A stretch of 50,247 nt of DNA, taken from contig SKXS01000109.1 of NCBI GenBank assembly GCA_007128345.1, forward strand, positions 1-50,247. Direction: 5' to 3'. Below the pieces are notes generated by a model, which saw nothing but the letters and a program-made list of their open reading frames with translations, ran no database searches and was not told where the DNA came from. Shown piece after piece: positions 7,379-15,263 of the stretch. The stretch's first letter is position 1, and every line of letters begins with the position of its first letter. The position numbers were made by a program, and so were the translations under genes. Origin of the DNA: Spirochaetia bacterium. Its GTDB lineage: Bacteria; Spirochaetota; Spirochaetia; PWKH01.

Positions 7379-7932
7379 TGGACACAAAGTACGTACCAAG
7401 ACTGAAGAAACTGTATCAGGAGACATGCGTCCGGGATCTCAAGGAAGAGTTTTCCTACAGCTCCGTCATGCAGGTGCCGAGGCTTGAGAAGATCAGCGTC
7501 AGCGTAGGAGTAGGAGAAGCGATTCAGAACAAGAAACTGCTGGATTCTGCAGTGAAGGAACTTGAACTGATTACCGGCCAGCATGCGGTTAAGACCAAGG
7601 CAAGGAAGTCGATCGCCAACTTCAAGCTGCGCGAGGGCATGGAAATTGGTGCCAGGGTTACCCTTCGGGGTGTCTACATGTGGGAGTTCCTCGACCGCCT
7701 TGTGAATGTTGCCCTTCCCCGCGTTAAGGACTTCAGGGGTGTGAACCCCAACGCGTTTGACGGACACGGAAACTATGCGCTGGGCGTGACCGAGCAGATC
7801 ATATTTCCAGAGATCGATTATGACAAGATTGAACGGGTGAGCGGCCTGAACATTGCAATCGTGACCACAGCTGATACGGATGAGGAGGCCTTCGCACTTC
7901 TGAAGAAGTTGGGAATGCCCTTTAGGAAATAG
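7378..7932 (+). CDS. rplE: 50S ribosomal protein L5
   Basis: L5 binds 5S rRNA and contacts P-site tRNA. The 184-aa product contains the family blocks VPRLEKISVSVGVGEA, ITGQHAVKTKARKSIANFKLREG (first part ITGQHAVKTKARKS) and DFRGVNPNAFDGHGNYALGV. The start ATG overlaps the stop of rplX by one base; the ribosome binding site GTGGGGAAG lies inside rplX. Confidence 0.97.
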   Translation: MDTKYVPRLKKLYQETCVRDLKEEFSYSSVMQVPRLEKISVSVGVGEAIQNKKLLDSAVKELELITGQHAVKTKARKSIANFKLREGMEIGARVTLRGVYMWEFLDRLVNVALPRVKDFRGVNPNAFDGHGNYALGVTEQIIFPEIDYDKIERVSGLNIAIVTTADTDEEAFALLKKLGMPFRK

Positions 7933-7947
7933 GATGGGAGATGACGA

Positions 7948-8133
7948 ATGGCAAAGAAGTCGATGATTATCAAGGCCCAGAGAGAGCCCAAATTCAGTAC
8001 CCGTCGGGTCAATCGCTGCAGGGTCTGCGGCAGACCGCGGGGGTTCATGAGGAAGTTTGAGATGTGCAGGGTCTGCTTCAGAAAGCTTGCCAGTGAAGGA
8101 AAGATCCCTGGCGTTACAAAATCTAGCTGGTAG
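7948..8133 (+). CDS. rpsZ: 30S ribosomal protein S14, zinc-binding short form
   Basis: S14 completes the 30S head. This is the 61-aa zinc (type Z) form, with two CxxC pairs, CRVCGRP and CRVCF, spaced as a zinc ribbon, rather than the longer zinc-free form. It sits at the usual place between rplE and rpsH. Using the zinc form ties the protein to zinc supply; no zinc-free copy is visible in this window. Confidence 0.97.
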   Translation: MAKKSMIIKAQREPKFSTRRVNRCRVCGRPRGFMRKFEMCRVCFRKLASEGKIPGVTKSSW

Positions 8134-8145
8134 GAGTGGAGATAT

Positions 8146-8544
8146 ATGGCTATAAGTGATCCTGTTGCTGATATGCTCACGAGGCTTCGGAACGGAAGCA
8201 AAGCAAAACACGAGAAAGTTGACATCCATACATCTAAGTTGAAGCTTCAGCTGGTCAAAATTCTCAAGAACGAAGGGTACATTAAGAACTTCAAGAAGGT
8301 AACCAAGGATGGAGTGAACTACATCAGGGTCTTTCTGAAGTACGATGAAGATAACAACCCGGTAATCCACGGACTCCAGAGGATATCAACGCCGGGCAGA
8401 CGGATATACAGCGGATACAAGGATATGCCCAGAGTGTTCAACGGGCATGGCGTGCTGATTGTCTCTACGTCCAGCGGCGTCATCACAGGCAAGAAAGCAA
8501 GTGATAGGAAAGTCGGCGGCGAGCTGATCTGTTCCGTCTGGTAA
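8146..8544 (+). CDS. rpsH: 30S ribosomal protein S8
   Basis: S8 is a primary 16S rRNA binder in the platform and in many bacteria the translational repressor of the spc operon. It is 132 aa, with the start DPVADMLTRLRNG and the C-terminal signature STSSGVITGKKASDRKVGGE. A GGAG precedes ATG 8146. It is standard in length and position. Confidence 0.97.
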   Translation: MAISDPVADMLTRLRNGSKAKHEKVDIHTSKLKLQLVKILKNEGYIKNFKKVTKDGVNYIRVFLKYDEDNNPVIHGLQRISTPGRRIYSGYKDMPRVFNGHGVLIVSTSSGVITGKKASDRKVGGELICSVW

Positions 8545-8556
8545 GGTGGGTAGCGT

Positions 8557-9096
8557 ATGTCACGAATTGGAAAATTGCCGGTAGCAGTGCCCCAGGGCGT
8601 TACCGTAACTGCAGCGAAAGGGTCAGTGGTAGTGAAAGGGCCGAAGGGAGAGCTCTCCCAGGATATCCGGTCTGAAGTGGAAGTGCTGGTCAAGGATCAG
8701 ACAGTCCTGGTGAACCGCAAAAACGACTCCAAGCAGGCACGGGCGTACCACGGGCTGTACCGGAAACTGATCTTTAATATGGTTACTGGTGTATCCCAGG
8801 GATTCACCCGGGTGCTGCTGATCAACGGCGTCGGATACCGTGCAGAGGTGAAGGGGAATAGTCTCCTGCTCAACCTCGGGTATTCAAACCCGATTGAATA
8901 TGTTATCAGTAATGGCTTGACCATTACCTGCGATGGACCGAGCAAGATCATCGTCAGCGGCATTGACCTGCAGAAGGTAGGTCAGGCGTGCGCCGAGATT
9001 CGCTCGCTGCGTCCGCCGGAGCCGTACAAGGGCAAGGGCATCAAGTACGAGTATGAGAAGATTCGGCGCAAGGTCGGGAAAGCCGGAGCGAAATAA
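8557..9096 (+). CDS. rplF: 50S ribosomal protein L6
   Basis: L6 binds the sarcin-ricin loop region where translation factors act. The 179-aa product opens MSRIGKLPVAVPQGV and ends with the signature LRPPEPYKGKGIKYEYEKIR. It has the two homologous alpha/beta domains expected. Spacing to rpsH is 12 bases and to rplR 16 bases. Confidence 0.97.
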   Translation: MSRIGKLPVAVPQGVTVTAAKGSVVVKGPKGELSQDIRSEVEVLVKDQTVLVNRKNDSKQARAYHGLYRKLIFNMVTGVSQGFTRVLLINGVGYRAEVKGNSLLLNLGYSNPIEYVISNGLTITCDGPSKIIVSGIDLQKVGQACAEIRSLRPPEPYKGKGIKYEYEKIRRKVGKAGAK

Positions 9097-9112
9097 GAGA
9101 TAGGATGAAGCG

Positions 9113-9472
9113 ATGAAACGAGTAGCAGATAAGCAGAAGAGGCGGCTGAGGAGAAAGGTGCACATCCGCAAATACATCAGCGGGACCGCAGAGTGCCCGC
9201 GCATGACGGTCTACCGGAGCAGCAGACACCTCTATGTGCAGGTAATAGATGATACCGCAGGGCATACCCTGGTATCCGCAAGCACTTTGGAGAAGGACCT
9301 GCGGGAGCAGAAGAACAACAGAGAACATGCTGCAAAGCTTGGCGAGCTCGTGGGCAAGCGCCTGAAGGATAAAAAGATAGAACAGGTAAAGTTCGACCGC
9401 AACGGGTATCTGTTCCATGGAATAGTCAAGAGCATAGCGGACGGTGCAAGAAAAGCCGGGATTCAGTTTTAG
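9113..9472 (+). CDS. rplR: 50S ribosomal protein L18
   Basis: L18 brings 5S rRNA into the large subunit. It is 119 aa with a basic N-terminal tail (KQKRRLRRKVHIRKYISG) and the core SSRHLYVQVIDDTAGHTLVSAST (first part SSRHLYVQVIDD). The C-terminal DRNGYLFHGIVKSIADGAR is the family signature. The ATG at 9113 follows ATAGGATG. Confidence 0.96.
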   Translation: MKRVADKQKRRLRRKVHIRKYISGTAECPRMTVYRSSRHLYVQVIDDTAGHTLVSASTLEKDLREQKNNREHAAKLGELVGKRLKDKKIEQVKFDRNGYLFHGIVKSIADGARKAGIQF

Positions 9473-9478
9473 GGGGAT

Positions 9479-9976
9479 ATGGTGCAGTCAAACAGAGAAC
9501 ATGAATTCATAGAGAAACTGATCAAGCTCAACCGGGTGGCTAAGGTAGTGAAAGGCGGCCGGAGATTTTCTTTCTCAGCCCTCACGGTAGTGGGTGATCA
9601 GAAAGGTCGCGTAGGCTACGGGTTCGGCAAGGCGAACGATGTGGCGGAGGCAATCCGCAAGAGCATTGAGAAGGCCAAGCAGAACATGGTAAAAGTGCCT
9701 GTGAAGCGGACCACCATTCCCCATGAGGTGCTTGGCACCTTCAAGAGCGCCCAGGTGCTGCTCAAGCCGGCAGCTCCCGGTACGGGGGTTATTGCGGGTG
9801 GACCGGTGCGTGCCATCATGGATGCCGCCGGCATACATGATATCATGTGCAAGTCCCTGGGTTCCAAGAACGCCATCAACATAACCAAGGCGGTCTTCCA
9901 GGGTTTCGACAGCCTCTATGATGCCAAGAAACTAGCTAGGGACCGGGGGATTACGTTGCAGGAGATGTGGGGTTAA
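9479..9976 (+). CDS. rpsE: 30S ribosomal protein S5
   Basis: S5 lies in the 30S body at the decoding-fidelity interface with S4. The 165-aa product has the N-terminal dsRNA-binding-like domain (VAKVVKGGRRFSFSALTVVG) and the C-terminal GTGVIAGGPVRAIMDAAG. The start is ambiguous: ATG 9479 is only 2 bases after AGGGGG (9471-9476), while the next codon, GTG 9482, sits at a more usual 5 bases. The difference is one residue. The gene starts 6 bases after the rplR stop. Confidence 0.96.
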   Translation: MVQSNREHEFIEKLIKLNRVAKVVKGGRRFSFSALTVVGDQKGRVGYGFGKANDVAEAIRKSIEKAKQNMVKVPVKRTTIPHEVLGTFKSAQVLLKPAAPGTGVIAGGPVRAIMDAAGIHDIMCKSLGSKNAINITKAVFQGFDSLYDAKKLARDRGITLQEMWG

Positions 9977-9977
9977 T

Positions 9978-10175
9978 ATGGCAAAGAAGAAGGAATTCGG
10001 AAAAATACGGATTTCCCTGGTGCGCAGCGTTATCGGAAGCAAACCAAACCAGCGGCGGACCGTTAAGGCCCTCGGGCTTAAACGCATCGGCAGCAGCGTG
10101 GAGCATGATGCGACCCCGGTAATTCTGGGTATGGTGCGGGTTATTTCGCACCTTGTGAGTGTGGAGGAGATGTAG
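9978..10175 (+). CDS. rpmD: 50S ribosomal protein L30
   Basis: L30 is a small single-domain 50S protein. The product is 65 aa with the diagnostic IRISLVRSVIGSKPNQRRTVKALGL (core VRSVIGSKPNQRRTVKALGL). It starts one base after the rpsE stop, with GGAGATGTGGGG in the end of rpsE as ribosome binding site, and rplO follows after 2 bases. Confidence 0.95.
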   Translation: MAKKKEFGKIRISLVRSVIGSKPNQRRTVKALGLKRIGSSVEHDATPVILGMVRVISHLVSVEEM

Positions 10176-10177
10176 CT

Positions 10178-10615
10178 ATGGGAGAGTTGAAGGCACCCGC
10201 GGGAGCCCGTACGAAAAAGCACATAGTAGGCAGAGGAACCGGTTCCGGCAAGGGGAGATCCTGCGGCAGGGGACATGACGGACAGAAGTCCCGCTCCGGA
10301 GGCGGCGTACGCCCCGGTTTTGAGGGAGGGCAGATGCCCCTCTACAGGCGGGTGGCACGTCGGGGATTCTCCAATTATCCGTTCAAGAAGACAGCTCTGC
10401 CGGTTTCACTTTCCGAGATATCCCGCTGCTTTGCTGACGGGGACATAGTGTCTCTGGAAAGTCTGAAGGAAAAAGGTCTGGTAAAGGGCAAGGATGTCCA
10501 GGTGAAGATTCTTGCCAATGGCGATATTGACAAGAAAGTTGTGGTGAAGGGTCTTGTGCTGTCCGCCTCGGCTGCTGAGAAGATTCAGCAGGCAGGCGGA
10601 GAAATACAGGCATAG
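10178..10615 (+). CDS. rplO: 50S ribosomal protein L15
   Basis: L15 is a late-assembling 50S protein with a long glycine/arginine-rich arm. The 145-aa product shows GRGTGSGKGRSCGRGHDGQK and GFEGGQMPLYRRVARRGF; the C-terminal LSASAAEKIQQAGGEI is the family end. The GGAGATG just before the rpmD stop supplies the ribosome binding site. It is the last ribosomal gene before secY, in the standard order. Confidence 0.97.
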   Translation: MGELKAPAGARTKKHIVGRGTGSGKGRSCGRGHDGQKSRSGGGVRPGFEGGQMPLYRRVARRGFSNYPFKKTALPVSLSEISRCFADGDIVSLESLKEKGLVKGKDVQVKILANGDIDKKVVVKGLVLSASAAEKIQQAGGEIQA

Positions 10616-10645
10616 CCGCTCGACGGTAAACGGGAATAGGGATCG

Positions 10646-11968
10646 ATGGCCAACAATGCGTTTTTTGATATTTTCAGAATAAAAGATCTCAGGAACAGGA
10701 TCGGGTTCACCCTGCTGATGCTCATGATCTTCAGGCTTGGGGTGGCGCTCCCGATACCCGGAATCAATGTGAATGCCCTGAAGATGTACTTCATGGCTCA
10801 GGAGAGTACGGGTGCCATCGGACTGACGGAGTATATCAACTTCTTCTCCGGGGGCGCGTTCACCAACTTCTCTGTCTTCATGCTGGGCATCATGCCTTAC
10901 ATATCCATGCAGATCATCATGCAGCTGCTGCTGCTGGTCTTCCCCAGCCTCAAGAAACTCAGCGAGGAAGATGGCGGAAGGAAGAAGATCCAGCAGTACA
11001 CCCGATACGGAACGATCCTTGTCTGTCTGATCCAGTCATACGTGGTGACGGTCTACGCCCGTTCCATACCCGATGCGATCACCATTCCCATGAACGCATA
11101 TGCGCCCATAGCCATGCTGACGGTTACCACGGGGACCATGTTCCTGGTGTGGCTGGGTGAGCAGATTACCCAGCGGGGTGTCGGCAACGGAATCTCCCTG
11201 CTCATATTTGCAGGTATTGTTGCGAGAATGCCCAACTCGGTGTTCGTGCTGCTGCGCACCGTACGGGACGGACTTCTGAACCCAATAGTTGTGATCATCG
11301 TAGCCGCCATGTTTGTGGTTGTGGTGTCTCTGGTAATTTACGAACAGCAGGGACAGAGGAAGATCCCCGTCCACTATGCAAAGCGCGTAGTGGGGAGGAA
11401 GATGTACGGTGCCCAGAGCACCTATCTTCCCTTCAAGATCAACCCCTCCGGAGTGATCCCGGTGATCTTTGCTTCATCAATCCTGGCGTTCCCTCTCCAG
11501 ATTGCCACATCATTGGGGCCGGAAATTACTTGGCTGGCGAGGTTTTCCCGGTGGATGAGTCCCCAGGGAACTCCGTACGTGTTAATCTATACCGTGCTGA
11601 TTGTGTTCTTTGCGTACTTTTATACGCAGGTAACCCTGAATCCGATCGAGATTGCCAAGCAGATCAGGGAGAACGGCGGGTCCATACCCGGCATACGGTC
11701 CGACAGGCTTGAGGAGTATCTCTCACGGGTGCTCAACCGTATCGTACTGCCCGGCGCGCTTTTCCTTGCGTTCATCGCAGTAATTCCTACGCTGGTGCAG
11801 CGATTCTTCGCGTTTCCCGGTTCGGTTGCCATGATCATGGGAGGCACCTCCCTGATTATTATGGTCGGTGTAGCCCTGGATACGGTCTCCCAGATTGAGG
11901 GGCATATGAAGATGCACCACCATGACGGACTGGTACGCAAAGGCAAGATCAGGTCGAGAAATCTATAG
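10646..11968 (+). CDS. secY: protein translocase channel subunit SecY
   Basis: SecY is the inner-membrane channel through which SecA and ribosomes export proteins. The 440-aa product begins with the cytosolic helix DIFRIKDLRNRIGFTLLML and has ten hydrophobic segments. TM2 starts near LTEYINFFSGGAFTNFSVF (plug region), and cytosolic loops include QQGQRKIPVHYAKR and NGGSIPGIRSDRLEEYL. The C-terminus GLVRKGKIRSR is typical. Location after rplO is universal; rpmJ follows 18 bases later. Confidence 0.98.
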   Translation: MANNAFFDIFRIKDLRNRIGFTLLMLMIFRLGVALPIPGINVNALKMYFMAQESTGAIGLTEYINFFSGGAFTNFSVFMLGIMPYISMQIIMQLLLLVFPSLKKLSEEDGGRKKIQQYTRYGTILVCLIQSYVVTVYARSIPDAITIPMNAYAPIAMLTVTTGTMFLVWLGEQITQRGVGNGISLLIFAGIVARMPNSVFVLLRTVRDGLLNPIVVIIVAAMFVVVVSLVIYEQQGQRKIPVHYAKRVVGRKMYGAQSTYLPFKINPSGVIPVIFASSILAFPLQIATSLGPEITWLARFSRWMSPQGTPYVLIYTVLIVFFAYFYTQVTLNPIEIAKQIRENGGSIPGIRSDRLEEYLSRVLNRIVLPGALFLAFIAVIPTLVQRFFAFPGSVAMIMGGTSLIIMVGVALDTVSQIEGHMKMHHHDGLVRKGKIRSRNL

Positions 11969-11986
11969 GACTGGAGAGTAAACAGT

Positions 11987-12100
11987 ATGAAAGTGAGAGC
12001 CAGTGTGAAAACTATATGCGATAAATGCAAGGTCATACGAAGAAGAGGGGTTGTGCGGATTATCTGCGAAAACCCCAAGCATAAACAGAGACAAAAGTAG
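11987..12100 (+). CDS. rpmJ: 50S ribosomal protein L36, zinc-binding form
   Basis: L36 is the smallest 50S protein. The frame from ATG 11987 to TAG 12098 encodes 37 aa starting MKVRASVKTICDKCKVIRR. It has the zinc set C-x2-C, then C and H in IICENPKHKQRQ. A GGAG lies 12 bases upstream. It follows secY directly, without the map, adk or infA genes seen here in many bacteria, and is followed by rpsM. Confidence 0.95.
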   Translation: MKVRASVKTICDKCKVIRRRGVVRIICENPKHKQRQK

Positions 12101-12112
12101 GAGGCCGGTTTC

Positions 12113-12478
12113 ATGGCGAGAATTGCTGGTATAGATCTTCCGAACAAATCTGTGAAGATTGCCTTGACGTATATCTACGGGATTGGGAACACCTCTGCTC
12201 TCAAAATCTGTGAGAGTGCAAAGATTGACCCGGATACCCGTATGAACGACATATCTCCTGAAGAGGTCAATCAGCTGCGCAACCTGATTGAGAATGACTA
12301 CAAGGTGGAAGGACGTCTGAGGACTGAAACAGCGCTGAACATCAAGCGGCTGATGGATATAGGATGCTACCGGGGGCTGCGCCACAGGAAGGGACTTCCT
12401 GTGCGCGGACAGCGTACGAAGACTAATTCACGGACCAGGAAGGGCCGTAAAAAGACCGTCGCCGGTAAGAAGAAGTAG
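12113..12478 (+). CDS. rpsM: 30S ribosomal protein S13
   Basis: S13 sits at the top of the 30S head and forms bridges to 50S and contacts with P-site tRNA. It is 121 aa: start MARIAGIDLPNKSVKIALTY, central YRGLRHRKGLPVRGQRTKTN, and a basic C-terminal tail that reaches the P site. AGGAGG precedes the ATG. It begins the alpha-operon part of the cluster. Confidence 0.97.
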   Translation: MARIAGIDLPNKSVKIALTYIYGIGNTSALKICESAKIDPDTRMNDISPEEVNQLRNLIENDYKVEGRLRTETALNIKRLMDIGCYRGLRHRKGLPVRGQRTKTNSRTRKGRKKTVAGKKK

Positions 12479-12498
12479 GGAAAAAAGGAGAGCATACA

Positions 12499-12876
12499 TT
12501 GGCCAAGGTGAAGAGAAAAGTCAAGAAGACTGTATACGAAGGAATGGTCCAGATTCAGGCTACCTTCAATAATACGATCGTAACGGTTACCGACCTCAAG
12601 GGCAACACGGTCTCCTGGGCAAGTGCCGGTGGACTCGGGTTCAAGGGAGCAAAGAAGTCGACTCCCTATGCTGCCCAGACTACCGCGGAAACTGCCGCAA
12701 AGAAGGCTATGGATTATGGACTGCGGTCTGTGCATGTGCATGTAAAGGGACCGGGCGTGGGCAGGGAATCTGCCGTCCGAGCGCTTGGGGCATTGGGGCT
12801 GCAGGTGAGAAGCATTCGCGACATCACTCCCGTCCCCCATAACGGGTGCCGTCCGCCGAAGACAAGACGAGTGTAA
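12499..12876 (+). CDS. rpsK: 30S ribosomal protein S11
   Basis: S11 forms part of the platform near the E site. The start is the rare codon TTG at 12499, 8 bases after a strong AAGGAG (12485-12490), giving MAKVKRKVKKTVYEG and 125 aa. Family blocks are TFNNTIVTVTDLKGN and the C-terminal IRDITPVPHNGCRPPKTRRV. No ATG or GTG lies near that would suit better. Confidence 0.96.
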   Translation: MAKVKRKVKKTVYEGMVQIQATFNNTIVTVTDLKGNTVSWASAGGLGFKGAKKSTPYAAQTTAETAAKKAMDYGLRSVHVHVKGPGVGRESAVRALGALGLQVRSIRDITPVPHNGCRPPKTRRV

Positions 12877-12892
12877 GAAGAGGTAGGAGAGC

Positions 12893-13528
12893 ATGGCAAG
12901 ATATATAGGACCGCAGTGCAGGTACTGCCGAGCTGAAAGAAGGTGTCTGAATTTGAAGGGAGAACGCTGCCAGACAGGTAAGTGTCCCGTAAGAAAGAAA
13001 AAAGGGCCTCCGGGGAAGAACCCCCGTGACCGGTTCAAAAAGATATCCGACTACGGACTCCAGCTGAGAGAAAAGCAGAAGCTGAAAAGACTCTACGGAA
13101 TGCTGGAGAAGCAGTTCTACCTGACCTTCAAGGAAGCTGACCGGCTTCCCGGGAAGACAGGTGAAGAGCTGATCATGCTGCTTGAACGACGTCTGGACAA
13201 TGTGGTGTACCGGATGCGTTTTGCAGTGTCCAGAAATCAGGCACGGCAGCTTGTGACCCATGGCCACATTCTGGTGAACGGCAAGCGGGTGAACATTCCC
13301 TCGTACATCGTTCGTGAGGGCGATGAGATCTCTGTGAAGAGCCAAAGCCAGAAAATGATATCCATCAAGGAATCCCTGAGGGAGTTTACCAAGTCAGGGG
13401 TGTATCCCTGGATTCAGGTAGACCCTGATGCTATGAAGGGCACCTTTCTCGCGGTTCCGAGACGGACTGAGGTCACAGAGCTGGAGGACATCAACGAGCA
13501 GTTGATTGTCGAGCTCTATTCAAGATAG
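12893..13528 (+). CDS. rpsD: 30S ribosomal protein S4, zinc-binding form
   Basis: S4 nucleates 30S assembly and controls fidelity together with S5. It is 211 aa. The N-terminal region has the four-Cys zinc set (CRYC ... CQTGKC) of the C+ form, followed by the S4 RNA-binding domain (LERRLDNVVYRMRFAVSRNQ, then ARQLVTHGHILVNGKRVN). It lies between rpsK and rpoA, the common alpha-operon order. S4 is often the operon repressor, but no pseudoknot leader was looked for in depth. Confidence 0.97.
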   Translation: MARYIGPQCRYCRAERRCLNLKGERCQTGKCPVRKKKGPPGKNPRDRFKKISDYGLQLREKQKLKRLYGMLEKQFYLTFKEADRLPGKTGEELIMLLERRLDNVVYRMRFAVSRNQARQLVTHGHILVNGKRVNIPSYIVREGDEISVKSQSQKMISIKESLREFTKSGVYPWIQVDPDAMKGTFLAVPRRTEVTELEDINEQLIVELYSR

Positions 13529-13536
13529 GAGTAACC

Positions 13537-14589
13537 ATGGCGCGCAAAAACCTGTTGAAGGGATTCAAGAAGCCGAAGGGTATTACATTTGAGCACACCA
13601 AGGTTGATCCTGATTACGGGAAATTTACAGCATACCCTTTCGAGAGAGGATTCGGCACTACCATCGGCAATACGCTGAGGCGGGTGCTGCTGTCATCCAT
13701 ACAGGGGTACTCAGTGACGGCAGTTAAGTTTACCTCGTATGACAGTGAAGGCTCTCCCCATATTATTTCCAGTGAGTTTGAGGCTATTCCTGGTGTTGTG
13801 GAGGATACGCTGGAGATCATCAGCAACCTGAAGCAGCTCAAAATCAGGCTGCCCGAGGATATCGAACAGCGGGTACTGCTGGTGGAATGCAAGGGAGCGG
13901 GTGCGCTGACAGGCGAATCCCTGGCCAAAGACCAGGTGGAGATCATCAACAAGGATCTCGTGATCATGACCCTCATGGAAGATGCTAATATCGACATGGA
14001 GGTGCAGATTGATTTGGGAAGGGGATATGTGCCTGCTGAACTCAACGAGAAGTACATAGAGGAGATCGGCACTATTCCTGTGGATGCCTTTTTCTCACCT
14101 GTACGGAAGGTGCTCTACACGATTGAGAATACCCGGGTAGGGCAGCGCAGCGACTATGATAAACTGGTATTTGAGATTTATACCGATGGGACCATCACGC
14201 CGGAGAACGCGCTGGCCGAAGCGGCAAAGACCGCAAAGGACCACTTCACAATATTTATCAATTTCGACGAGGCCCTCGTAAGCAGTGATGATGAGATTGA
14301 TGAAGAAGAGGAACGGGTGCGCAGGATTCTCCACACGCCGGTTGAGGAGCTTGAGCTCTCTGTGCGTTCCAGCAACTGTCTGAAGAACGCCAACATCCGG
14401 AGCATCGGGGATTTAACCCGGAGGACGGAGGAGGAGATCGCCAAGACTCGCAACTTCGGTAAGAAGTCACTCACTGAGATCAAGGAAAAGCTCAAAGAGT
14501 GGAACCTCAGCCTCGGGATGACGGACTACAGCGTGCTGAAGACATCGACACGAATACCAGGGAACAAGGAAGAGGAACATGAAGCATAG
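13537..14589 (+). CDS. rpoA: RNA polymerase alpha subunit
   Basis: The alpha dimer is the assembly platform of RNA polymerase, and its C-terminal domain binds UP elements and activators. The 350-aa product has the N-terminal domain with GFGTTIGNTLRRVLLSSIQG near residues 39-58 and the C-terminal helix-hairpin-helix domain with ELELSVRSSNCLKNANIRSI and FGKKSLTEIKEKL. It is slightly longer than the E. coli protein. Its last 11 bases overlap rplQ. Confidence 0.98.
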   Translation: MARKNLLKGFKKPKGITFEHTKVDPDYGKFTAYPFERGFGTTIGNTLRRVLLSSIQGYSVTAVKFTSYDSEGSPHIISSEFEAIPGVVEDTLEIISNLKQLKIRLPEDIEQRVLLVECKGAGALTGESLAKDQVEIINKDLVIMTLMEDANIDMEVQIDLGRGYVPAELNEKYIEEIGTIPVDAFFSPVRKVLYTIENTRVGQRSDYDKLVFEIYTDGTITPENALAEAAKTAKDHFTIFINFDEALVSSDDEIDEEEERVRRILHTPVEELELSVRSSNCLKNANIRSIGDLTRRTEEEIAKTRNFGKKSLTEIKEKLKEWNLSLGMTDYSVLKTSTRIPGNKEEEHEA

Positions 14590-15037
14590 GATTGGATTTA
14601 ACAGACTGGGGAGAAAGAGCAGCCATAGAAAGGCAATGATCAGCAATATGGTCACCTCCCTGTTCCGGTATGAGCGTATTGAGACGACCAAGGCCAAGGC
14701 TCTGGAAGTGCGCAGACATGCCGAGAAGATGATCACCCGGGCCAAGGTGGATTCAGTTCATGCCAGGAGGATCGTTGCTGAGGATATCAAGGACAAGGCT
14801 GTGCTTGCGAAGCTCTTTACCGATATTGCTCCGCGTAACGAGTCACGTGCGGGCGGCTATACACGGATTCTCAAACTCGGCTACCGGAAAGGTGATGCCG
14901 CTGAGATGGTGCTGCTTGAACTTGTAGAACGAAAAGTGAAAACTGAAAAAGCGGCGAAAAAAGAGAAGAAATCAAAGAAAGACGGTAAGGAAAAAGCAGC
15001 GAAGGAAAAAGCTGAAAAAGAACATGCCGAAGCTTGA
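14579..15037 (+). CDS. rplQ: 50S ribosomal protein L17 with charged C-terminal tail
   Basis: L17 is a 50S surface protein near the tunnel exit. The core (residues 1-118) starts MKHRIGFNRLGRKSSHRKAM and includes NESRAGGYTRILKLGYRKGD. A tail of about 30 residues made almost only of Lys, Glu and Ala follows, a low-complexity extension. The ATG lies inside the end of rpoA (11-base overlap), so translation is probably coupled. It is the last gene of the superoperon, directly before the terminator. Confidence 0.96.
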   Translation: MKHRIGFNRLGRKSSHRKAMISNMVTSLFRYERIETTKAKALEVRRHAEKMITRAKVDSVHARRIVAEDIKDKAVLAKLFTDIAPRNESRAGGYTRILKLGYRKGDAAEMVLLELVERKVKTEKAAKKEKKSKKDGKEKAAKEKAEKEHAEA

Positions 15038-15060
15038 CCAGTGCCTGCCATGCGGGCATG

Positions 15061-15116
15061 AATACCGGGATGCAAACGGGTTGCCTCATCACAGGGACCC
15101 GTTTTTTTTGGGTATT
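15061..15116 (+). terminator. intrinsic terminator of the ribosomal superoperon
   Basis: AAACGGGT (15074-15081) pairs perfectly with ACCCGTTT (15097-15104), and eight T follow at 15102-15109. A further inner CCT/AGG and an outer AATACC (15061-15066) / GGTATT (15111-15116) pairing are possible. It lies 24-79 bases after the rplQ stop. Confidence 0.88.
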
Positions 15117-15206
15117 TAAGTTCCTGCAGCCGCCGCTTCAGGGATGTTCCCGCGACCAGTACGTTGCATGCATGCCCTTAAGCTGTCATGAATTGTACGG
15201 GTTACC

Positions 15207-15236
15207 TTGACACGATGTGCACTATTTCACTATTAT
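15207..15236 (+). promoter_or_regulatory. promoter of rny
   Basis: A perfect TTGACA (15207-15212) and TATTAT (15231-15236) are 18 bases apart. The predicted start near 15243 leaves a 20-base leader with GGGGGGAAG before the rny ATG at 15264. This also argues against an in-frame rny start further upstream. Confidence 0.75.
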
Positions 15237-15263
15237 TGCCAAAAGACTACTGGGGGGAAGAAG

